Assembly: GCA_046154545.1 (NCBI GenBank)
Contig: JBJXGC010000065.1
Location: forward strand, 1-7,880
Origin: JBJXGC01 sp046154545
GTDB taxonomy: Bacteria > Chloroflexota > Dehalococcoidia > Tepidiformales > Tepidiformaceae
Reading direction: 5' to 3'
Length of the DNA: 7,880 nt
Below, in pieces: positions 1-5,083 of the stretch; position 1 is the stretch's first letter; each line of letters opens with the position of its first letter. Below the pieces are notes generated by a model that was not told the origin of the DNA, searched no databases, and was given only the letters and a program-made list of their open reading frames with translations. The position numbers and the translations under genes were made by a program.

Positions 1-250
1 GCTTCGTGGATGCCGGATGTGCGCATGAGGTCGAGGACCTCCTGTTCGAAGTGGACGGCCCCGATCTCGCGGCTGGTGGCGAGCGCCGCCCGCAGGTGTT
101 CGCCCGCTCGGACCCGGCTTTCGCCACGCGACCCGCCAGGCTGCGTCAGCAGGGCGAACGCCGCGCGCAGCCGGGCATAGGCCGCGTCGTAGGGGCGCGG
201 GAGCGCTTCCCACTCGGCCGCGAGCTGTTCCCACGCGGCCGGGTCGTCGC
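1..250 (-). pseudogene. Out-of-frame continuation of the LuxR/MalT-like regulator (frameshift at about 245-256), runs off the left edge
   Basis: Read leftward from about 248, one frame away from the upstream ORF, the sequence is open for about 83 codons to the window edge. It gives a textbook MalT-arm segment: DDPAAWEQLAAEWEALPRPY, then DAAYARLRAAFALL, then HLRAALATSREIGAVHFEQE and VLDLMRTSGIHEA. This joins smoothly to the ARLERERCEAA end of the upstream frame. A single missing G (GCG-GAC read as GCGAC) on the minus strand around 247-250 would explain the break. It could be a real inactivating mutation, an assembly or read error, or less likely recoding. The LuxR-type HTH expected next would lie outside the window. 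Confidence 0.8.
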
Positions 251-2647
251 AGCCTCGCAGCGCTCCCGTTCCAGGCGCGCCTGGACGATGAAGACGCCGA
301 GGTCGTCGATGACGGCCCGGCCGGGGGCTTCGTCGAGGCAGACCTGGAGGCGTCCAACCCAGTCATCGGCGAGGGCGAGGGCCTCCGGCTCGGGCCCGCG
401 GTGGCTGAAGGCGTGGTCGGCTTCGAGGCCGATGGCGTAGGCGAGGGCCTCGGAGCCGGTGGCCATCAGGTGCCCCTGGAGCCGGGGAATGGCCGCGCTG
501 ACGGTTTCACGCGCCATGAGCGGGTCGGACCGCGATCGCGCGACCTCAACCCGAGCTGACGCGTACTCACCCCACATTGCGGGGAGCAGCGTGTCTCCGA
601 ATGGGAGGGACTCAGGTTCGAACATGAACGTTCCGTCGTCGCACCTGCCGATGCGGACCATCATGAGGCCCCAGCCGGGCGTCACTAACTTCAACCAGTC
701 GTCGTCCCCTGTGCTCTCGCGGATCTGGTGAAGCCGGTCGAGTCCCTCGGCGTAACGGCCCAGCCGGACAAAGGAGCGGGACATCGCCCACTCCGCCTCT
801 GAGCCGGTCATGGGGCCGTAGCCTTCATCGAAGAGCCGACCGCAAACGGGCACGCCTTCCTCGATGTTTCGCTCGTGCGGGCCCAGGAGCCTCAACATCC
901 GGCGGCGGTCCACCTGCTGCATCGGCAAAACGGCGAGCGTGGACGCCAGGTCGAGATGCTGCTGAACGGGAGCGCCAAGCGCGATCGCGATCCAACCCCG
1001 GGCGGAGGCAAGCACGAAGGCTGTCTCGGTCGCCAGAGTCTCGGGGGTACCCGCGGGAATGCGAGCGGCGATCGCCGCGGCTTCGATATCCAGCCCGTGA
1101 TTATTAGCGAGTTCGATCGCGGCTACCGCCAGGACCAGCACGGCGATGTCAGGGGGGACGGATTGGTCGACAGCGGCCGCGGCCGCGCGGAGGACGGTGA
1201 CCGATTGGCCGACTTCCGCGGGATCTGTCGATTCGCGGCAGGCGGACGCCAGCCACCAGCCAAGAAGAGCTCGCTCGGCGGCTACCTGAGTTCGCGCCAG
1301 CTCCGCCCGCAACAGATGAATCATGCCGGGAATACGCCGGCATTCGAAGAGCGCCAGGGCTGCCCGGACCGCGAGGTCGGTCCGGTTAATTCGCCCGTCC
1401 GACCGGGCCAGCGTCACGAGGTCATAGAGTTCGAGCGCTCGTTCGAACGCGACCGCCGACTCGGCCATGGCGCCCGCATTCCTCGCCTGCTGGCCGCTGC
1501 GGACCACAGCACGAAACTCCCTCTCCGGCACGGCTGCCTCGCGCCAATGGCGAGCCGCTTCGGCTGACCGTTCGGGCTCCAGACGCTCAAGCGCGTCCGC
1601 CATCGCGGCGTGCATTACGGGACGGCGGCCGGGCGGGATGCGGCCGTAGACCACCTCGCGGAGGAGCGGATGGCGGAAGGCGAAGCTGTCCCCGCGCCCG
1701 AGCAGGAAGCCGCGGTCTGAAAGCTCGTCCAGTGCTGTGCCGAGCTTCGCTGGCGGAAGGCCGGTTACCGCGGCGAGCACCGCACGCGAGGCCGCCGTGT
1801 CGAGCGACGCCGCCTCGGCAACCCGGGCGGCGGCGGCGTTGAGGGCGTCGAAGCGCGCGAGGACGGTGTCCTGCACGCCCTGGGGCAGCTCTCCTCCCGG
1901 GCTGGCAAGGAGCTCTTCGAGGAGAAAGGCGTTCCCACCGGATCGTTCGAAGAGGCGGTCGAAGGCAGCGGCGTCGAGTTCGCCGGCGATCGCGTTGACG
2001 ACGGCCAGCGCCTCGGCCCGGTCAAATGTGGGCAGCTGCAGGAGCTCGGGGCGGGCGTTGCGGTGGACAGAGGCGAGCACCGGACGGAGGGGATGGCCAT
2101 GGCCGACCTCGTTGCCTCGGTAGCTGCCGACGACGATGGCGGGCGAGTTGCGGAGGCCGCGGGCGAGCGTCTCGAAGAGCACACGAGAGGATTCGTCGGC
2201 CCAGTGGAGGTCGTCGCAGATGACGAGCAGTGGATTGACGGCCGCCATCCGCTGGAAGAGGGCCTGGGGGAGCTGGAAGACGGAGCCCCCGCCGCCCCTT
2301 TCGCCCGTCGTGAGCCCGGAGATGGCCCGCCAGGCCGGCCGGGTCAATTCCCCCGGTGAGTGCCCGTGGAGAAAGGCCTCGATAGCTGGCACCATCTCCT
2401 GGAGGGCGGCGAATGGCCGTGACTCGCCCCCGAACTCGTCGCAGCTACCCTGGAGGACGATCCATCCATCGGCCCGTGCCCCGGCGGCCAGTTCGGCGCT
2501 GAAGCGGGTCTTGCCGACGCCCGCCTCGCCCGAGACGAGGACGGTCGCGCCGCCCCCGCTGGCGAGCGCTTCGGCGCGCAACAGCGCTACCCGCCCGAGT
2601 TCCGCCTCGCGCCCAATGAAGACCTGGCTGGAGATACGCCGCACCAC
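146..2647 (-). CDS. LuxR/MalT-like large ATP-binding transcriptional regulator, frame broken near its C-terminal part
   Basis: Seen: 833 codons from a GTG at 2647. An AAA/STAND-type ATPase domain opens the protein: FIGREAEL at residues 10-17, Walker A GEAGVGKT at 40-47, and a Walker B-like stretch LLVICDDLHWAD at about 140-151. A sensor-like GSYRGNE follows at 174-180, then RSGGNAFLLEEL at 235-246. From about residue 350 onward the sequence is Ala/Leu-rich and helical, as in the MalT/TPR arm of large LuxR regulators. After about residue 800 it turns into a low-complexity Arg/Pro/Ser tail typical of an out-of-frame reading. The proper continuation lies one frame over (1-250), so the 33-residue tail is probably not native. 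Family knowledge: such proteins use an ATP-driven switch plus ligand-sensing helical repeats to control a C-terminal HTH, which here would lie beyond the left edge. The GTG was chosen because the ATPase domain begins right after it and a -10-like hexamer sits 6 nt upstream; no SD is visible. Domain class is confident; the regulated target is unknown. Confidence 0.85.
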   Translation of the reverse strand: MVRRISSQVFIGREAELGRVALLRAEALASGGGATVLVSGEAGVGKTRFSAELAAGARADGWIVLQGSCDEFGGESRPFAALQEMVPAIEAFLHGHSPGELTRPAWRAISGLTTGERGGGGSVFQLPQALFQRMAAVNPLLVICDDLHWADESSRVLFETLARGLRNSPAIVVGSYRGNEVGHGHPLRPVLASVHRNARPELLQLPTFDRAEALAVVNAIAGELDAAAFDRLFERSGGNAFLLEELLASPGGELPQGVQDTVLARFDALNAAAARVAEAASLDTAASRAVLAAVTGLPPAKLGTALDELSDRGFLLGRGDSFAFRHPLLREVVYGRIPPGRRPVMHAAMADALERLEPERSAEAARHWREAAVPEREFRAVVRSGQQARNAGAMAESAVAFERALELYDLVTLARSDGRINRTDLAVRAALALFECRRIPGMIHLLRAELARTQVAAERALLGWWLASACRESTDPAEVGQSVTVLRAAAAAVDQSVPPDIAVLVLAVAAIELANNHGLDIEAAAIAARIPAGTPETLATETAFVLASARGWIAIALGAPVQQHLDLASTLAVLPMQQVDRRRMLRLLGPHERNIEEGVPVCGRLFDEGYGPMTGSEAEWAMSRSFVRLGRYAEGLDRLHQIRESTGDDDWLKLVTPGWGLMMVRIGRCDDGTFMFEPESLPFGDTLLPAMWGEYASARVEVARSRSDPLMARETVSAAIPRLQGHLMATGSEALAYAIGLEADHAFSHRGPEPEALALADDWVGRLQVCLDEAPGRAVIDDLGVFIVQARLERERCEAATTRPRGNSSRPSGKRSRAPTTRPMPGCARRSPC

Positions 2648-2653
2648 GGGCGC

Positions 2654-2659
2654 ATCATA
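2654..2659 (-). promoter_or_regulatory. -10-like hexamer TATGAT of the LuxR-like gene, leaderless geometry
   Basis: On the minus strand TATGAT (5 of 6 to TATAAT) is followed by exactly six bases, GCGCCC, and then the GTG start at 2647. A transcription start about 7 nt after a -10 box would fall on the start codon, so the mRNA is probably leaderless. That agrees with the absence of an SD. No convincing -35 box is present at the expected distance. Confidence 0.45.
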
Positions 2660-2692
2660 CGCGATCGAGAATGTGGTTCGGGGCCTGAGCGG

Positions 2693-2809
2693 TTCACCGC
2701 CAAGACGCGAAGATCGCCAAGGGCCGCCAAGATCACAGAGGTGGCGCTCGCGGGAACCGAATTTCCCGGCCTTGCAGTTTCTTGGCGACCGTGGCGTCCT
2801 GGCGGTGAA
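2693..2809. repeat. Dispersed palindromic repeat, full copy A (9-nt GCCAAG units in inverted arms)
   Basis: The left arm (2693-2721) starts TTCACCGCCAAG. The right arm (2781-2809) ends TGGCGGTGAA and is the reverse complement of the left with about 4 mismatches over 29 nt. Each arm is built of roughly 9-nt units around CGCCAAGR (left, continuing to about 2734) or CTTGGCGAC (right). The two arms are separated by about 59 nt. The element lies just downstream of the 51-aa membrane protein stop and about 34 nt upstream of the -10 box of the LuxR-like gene. It may form a hairpin in the transcript, possibly ending the upstream unit. It is related to copies at 3020-3050 and 4389-4488. Confidence 0.75.
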
Positions 2810-2815
2810 GCCGTC

Positions 2816-2971
2816 TCAGGCCCGCGTGCGGCCCCGGCGAGCGAGCGCCCGCTGCACCGCGAGGACGGCGCCGCCGAGGCCAAGGCCAGAGAGGGCAACG
2901 CCCGCCAGGGTAAAGATGCCATCCGTGGTCGTGGCGGCGTGCGCCACGTGGAGCATCAGCGGGTCTAACAT
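2816..2971 (-). CDS. Small 51-residue single-helix membrane protein, unknown function
   Basis: An ATG at 2971 is preceded by a strong SD, GGAGG at 2981-2977, with 5-nt spacing; the stop TGA is at 2818-2816. The product begins MLDPLMLHVAHAATTTDG, with His at residues 8 and 11. One hydrophobic Gly/Ala/Leu-rich segment follows (about residues 18-40), then a basic tail ending RRGRTRA, so an N-out/C-in orientation is likely by the positive-inside rule. It lies 84 nt downstream of the four-helix His-rich membrane protein on the same strand and is probably co-transcribed with it. I do not recognise the family. The excellent SD, the coherent TM-plus-basic-tail architecture and the position support a real gene despite its size. 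It might be a subunit or stabiliser of the neighbouring membrane protein (inference). Confidence 0.6.
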   Translation of the reverse strand: MLDPLMLHVAHAATTTDGIFTLAGVALSGLGLGGAVLAVQRALARRGRTRA

Positions 2972-2976
2972 CACTG

Positions 2977-2981
2977 CCTCC
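2977..2981 (-). promoter_or_regulatory. Ribosome binding site of the 51-aa membrane protein
   Basis: The minus-strand sequence is GGAGG, then GCAGT-type spacing of 5 nt, then ATG at 2971. It is the strongest SD in the left half of the window and the main reason for calling the short ORF. A 6-bp stem with a 3-nt loop (TCACCC/GGGTGA, 2988-3002) lies directly upstream. Confidence 0.6.
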
Positions 2982-3019
2982 GGGCCCTCACCCACGGGGT
3001 GAACGGGCCACTCTCAACG

Positions 3020-3050
3020 TTCTTGGCGACCTTGGCGTCTTGGCGGTTGA
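3020..3050. repeat. Dispersed palindromic repeat, half copy B (right arm only)
   Basis: Positions 3020-3047 match the right arm of copy A (2779-2806) with only two mismatches. Three 9-nt units are visible: CTTGGCGAC, CTTGGCGTC, TTGGCGGTT. No matching left arm is found nearby, so this is a solo arm. It begins a few bases after the stop codon of the four-helix membrane protein gene and lies within the 84-nt gap before the 51-aa gene, so it is probably part of that mRNA. Confidence 0.7.
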
Positions 3051-3055
3051 CGCAC

Positions 3056-3604
3056 TCAGGCGTGTGCAAGCGCGGGTGTGTCGCGCTGCGACGCATCGGT
3101 GGCCTTTCCACTGGTCGCGTTGAGGGCGAACCAGAAGCCGACGACCGTCGCGGCGTAGGCGATGGCGTTGTAGACGAAGTGGAGCTGGGTGTCGGTGACG
3201 CCGAGGACGCGGTCGCCGATGCCCGGGCAGGGGCAGCCGTTGTTCTGGACGACGTTCGAGATGATGACGGCGTGTTCGACCACGTGCCAGCTTTCGAGGC
3301 CCACACCGGCGATGGCGTACACCGCGAAGGCGCGCCAGGGGACGGCGCCGGCCCGTGCCAGCGCGAGGAGCGGGATGAGGAGGAGGTAGAGGGCGGCCAG
3401 GTAGCTGCCGTTGAAGCCGAGGTGGAGCCACTCCTCCGTGTTCTGGGGCTTGAAGACGTAGCCGAGGAGGCCGAAGGCGTCGTCATCGGAGACGCCGAAC
3501 AGGTAGACCTGGGCGAGTTGGACGATGTGTTCGAAGACGTGGATGCCCTGGATGATGACGACGGCGAAGAAGAGCGGGATGAAGATGCGGGTGAGGCGGC
3601 TCAT
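3056..3604 (-). CDS. Four-helix integral membrane protein with duplicated HxxEH ... LHxxxN pattern, unknown function
   Basis: 182 residues from ATG 3604, with SD GAGGG at 3617-3613 and 8-nt spacing. The frame stays open upstream, but that extension is hairpin DNA and low-complexity Ser/Pro/Arg sequence, so it was rejected. There are four hydrophobic segments: about 7-32, 61-83, 90-117 and 142-162. The protein appears to be two related halves. HVFEH (22-26) is followed by LHLGFN (60-65), and HVVEH (107-111) is followed by LHFVYN (141-146). Each half therefore places a His-x-x-Glu-His and a His-x3-Asn in membrane segments. A Cys-Pro-Cys-Pro (124-127) lies in the loop before helix 4. These positions suggest metal or heme coordination within the membrane (inference). 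The C-terminus is polar and probably cytoplasmic. Neighbours are a secreted protein upstream and the 51-aa membrane protein downstream. I do not recognise the family. Confidence 0.8.
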   Translation of the reverse strand: MSRLTRIFIPLFFAVVIIQGIHVFEHIVQLAQVYLFGVSDDDAFGLLGYVFKPQNTEEWLHLGFNGSYLAALYLLLIPLLALARAGAVPWRAFAVYAIAGVGLESWHVVEHAVIISNVVQNNGCPCPGIGDRVLGVTDTQLHFVYNAIAYAATVVGFWFALNATSGKATDASQRDTPALAHA

Positions 3605-3632
3605 GGAGCTATCCCTCGTGACGATGGGGATT

Positions 3633-3672
3633 GGACGGCGCGCCGGAGAAGGGGATTCCCGGCGCGCCGTCC
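3633..3672 (-). terminator. Strong GC-rich stem-loop between two genes (14-bp perfect arms)
   Basis: GGACGGCGCGCCGG at 3633-3646 is the perfect reverse complement of 3659-3672. A bulged A and three further pairs (GAA/TTC) close a 5-nt loop. It starts 20 nt after the TAA of the secreted-protein gene and ends 28 nt before the ATG of the membrane-protein gene. No U-tract follows on the minus strand, so it may be an attenuating or mRNA-processing/stabilising hairpin rather than a classical terminator. Each arm contains the self-palindrome GGCGCGCC. Confidence 0.6.
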
Positions 3673-3692
3673 TGGTCGAACGTGTCTGGGGC

Positions 3693-4256
3693 TTAGATGG
3701 GGTCGCAGTGCGATTCGACGGAGTTGATGGCAGGGAAGGCGATCGAGTCACCGACCGTGGAACGGGGGAAGATCGTGAATTCGGTGAGGCCATCGAGGCC
3801 TTCGGTGTAGTCCGCCACGAACCCTGAGGTCGATCGCAGCGGGCCACGTCCCTTGAGCTGGAACAAGTCGGTGGCCGTCCCGACAAAGAGGTTCGGATTG
3901 CCAACGGAGTTCCGGATGCGGGCCCGGAAGTCGTAGACGAAGCGGTACTTGTTGCCGTGGCCGTCGGTGGCTATGCCCTCAGCGTGGTCGCGGTAAATGC
4001 GGGTGATGGTGCCGTCGCGGTGCGTTTTCTCTTCATAGTAGCCCGTGAACGTGCCTTCGCCCGAGACGAATGCATGTGCCGGGAAGAGCGAGCACTGCCC
4101 GGCCGGGATGGTCCATGAGATGGGACGGGTCGTCGTCGTGCCACGATCGTCGTCCTCGTGGCCGGCGGCTGTCGTGACGCCGAGTGACAGCGCGGCGAGC
4201 GCTGCCCCCGCGAGGAGGAGCCGCTTCGCCGCGGCAGGACCGAACCTGGGGTTCAT
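3693..4256 (-). CDS. Secreted protein with signal peptide and one likely disulfide, unknown function
   Basis: 187 residues from ATG 4256. An upstream TTG (4343) would add 29 residues before the signal peptide and is rejected. A GAGG lies about 11 nt before the ATG, which is long spacing. Signal peptide: basic N-region (R4, K11, R12), a hydrophobic core at about 13-28, and probable cleavage after TTAA (about residue 31). The mature form starts with GHEDDDRGTTTT, an acidic, Thr-rich linker. The body (about 46-187) is rich in aromatic and Thr/Gly residues and reads as beta strands, e.g. GEGTFTGYYEE (66-76) and GNKYRFVYDF (101-110). Only two Cys are present, C55 near the start and C184 near the end of the mature domain, so a closing disulfide is likely. 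The action is extracytoplasmic. It is upstream of, and same strand as, the four-helix membrane protein, separated by a strong hairpin. I do not recognise the family; a small beta-barrel fold is a guess. Confidence 0.75.
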   Translation of the reverse strand: MNPRFGPAAAKRLLLAGAALAALSLGVTTAAGHEDDDRGTTTTRPISWTIPAGQCSLFPAHAFVSGEGTFTGYYEEKTHRDGTITRIYRDHAEGIATDGHGNKYRFVYDFRARIRNSVGNPNLFVGTATDLFQLKGRGPLRSTSGFVADYTEGLDGLTEFTIFPRSTVGDSIAFPAINSVESHCDPI

Positions 4257-4588
4257 CTTGCGCAAGACCTCTTCCAGTTGGCTCGCCCCGGGCGGAGCGG
4301 CTGGATGAGATTGCGCTTCGGACAGCCCGCTTACATTGGGCAACCGCCTTAGGCCGCGCGAGAAACTACCTTAGAAGCCGGGTGTCATCTCACCGCGAAG
4401 ACGCCAAGGGCCGCCAGGACGAAGATGCATTCCCACGCACGCGCCCATTGCTGGCGCCGCTTGGCGACCTTGGCATCTTGGCGGTGAACCCGCAGGCGAT
4501 TAACCCCGATCCGAGCCGGTGAACCCGGTCGAGGGGCCTTGGCTCCATTCAGGCTCCGCCGGGCCAGCGCCAGAGGTAGCAGACGTAA
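4257..4588. other. Gene-free stretch of about 330 nt between GNAT and secreted-protein genes
   Basis: No ORF with a plausible start, SD and protein-like composition is seen on either strand. Its main content is repeat copy C (4389-4488). The part nearest 4256 must hold the leader, and perhaps the promoter, of the secreted-protein gene, but I see no convincing -35/-10 pair. Just after the GNAT stop there is a weak GGTAG/CTACC inverted repeat (4575-4579 with 4589-4593). No tRNA or known riboswitch was recognised. Confidence 0.5.
4389..4488. repeat. Dispersed palindromic repeat, full copy C
   Basis: The left arm begins TCACCGCGAAGACGCCAAGG (4390-4409) and continues to about 4416. The right arm runs TTGGCGACCTTGGCATCTTG (4461-4480) and ends GCGGTGA (4481-4487). 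The arms are reverse complements with few mismatches and a 1-nt indel, separated by about 44 nt. Positions 4458-4485 differ from half copy B (3020-3047) at three positions. The same 9-nt GCCAAG periodicity is present as in copy A. Confidence 0.75.
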
Positions 4589-5083
4589 CTACCGGATGCT
4601 GCGGGGCGTCAGCTCTTTGCGCAGCTCCCACATGTCACGCAAGGGGATGCCGTCCTCGCCGATGAATGGCACCGATGGCTTCAGCGCCCGCACCTGGTCC
4701 ATCGCGCCGAGGTGGACGGTGACCACGCGGTAGCCCATGCGCAGGTAGACGGTGATGGCGCGGAGGTTGTCGTTCGTCGTGAACAGCCGGGTATACCGGC
4801 GTCCTTCGTCGCCAAGCATCGCCTCGACCTGCGCGAGTGCGCGACGGCCGTACCGCTGGCCGTCGATGAGGGCATCGAGGGTCACGATCTCGGCGCCACC
4901 CGGTTCGCGGTGAAAGCTGACCGTCGCCACCGCCCGGCCCGTTTCGTCCAGGGCAACGAACGCCTCAATGTCATCCGCCGTGTAGGTCCGTTCGGGCGTG
5001 ACCACCAGGCCACCCCAGTGCTCCTGGAGGGCGGCGCGGATGGCCTCGCGCGTCATCGGCCGGAGTGTGAGTTCAGGCTTCAC
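4589..5083 (-). CDS. GNAT-family N-acetyltransferase
   Basis: 164 residues from GTG 5083, stop TAG at 4591-4589. The GNAT fold is visible. Strand 1 is ELTLRPMTREAI (4-15). Strands carrying FVALDETGRAVATVSFHRE span 42-60. A degenerate acetyl-CoA loop, DGQRYGRRALAQVEAML, spans 74-90; the usual Q/RxxGxG/A is only partly kept. The motif-B region FTTNDNLRAITVYLRMGYR (101-119) has the classic Asn, Tyr and Gly-Tyr positions. The family transfers acetyl from acetyl-CoA to an amine; the substrate here cannot be told. The start overlaps the end of rlmB by 11 nt, which points to co-transcription and translational coupling. An ATG at 5122 would overlap by 50 nt and add 13 residues of non-fold sequence, so the GTG, with GAAGG about 10 nt upstream, is preferred. 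Confidence 0.85.
   Translation of the reverse strand: MKPELTLRPMTREAIRAALQEHWGGLVVTPERTYTADDIEAFVALDETGRAVATVSFHREPGGAEIVTLDALIDGQRYGRRALAQVEAMLGDEGRRYTRLFTTNDNLRAITVYLRMGYRVVTVHLGAMDQVRALKPSVPFIGEDGIPLRDMWELRKELTPRSIR

Noticed and set aside
6..440. 144-codon plus-strand frame at the left edge
   Set aside because: It is antisense to the out-of-frame continuation of the regulator, whose minus-strand reading gives a convincing MalT-arm sequence.
875..1567. 230-codon plus-strand frame inside the regulator
   Set aside because: Shadow of the helical arm of the regulator, with no plausible protein signature or SD.
2136..3002. 288-codon plus-strand frame across the regulator start and repeat copy A
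   Set aside because: Antisense to the Walker A/B region of the regulator and running through repeat DNA; composition is Ser/Pro/Arg noise with no domain.
3605..3904. 100-codon N-terminal extension of the four-helix membrane protein
   Set aside because: It overlaps the secreted-protein gene and the 14-bp hairpin in another frame; the ATG at 3604 has its own SD and begins the first helix.
2693..4488. Possible CRISPR array from repeated GCCAAG units
   Set aside because: The units are 9 nt, arranged in inverted arms, without regular unique spacers; no cas genes are nearby.
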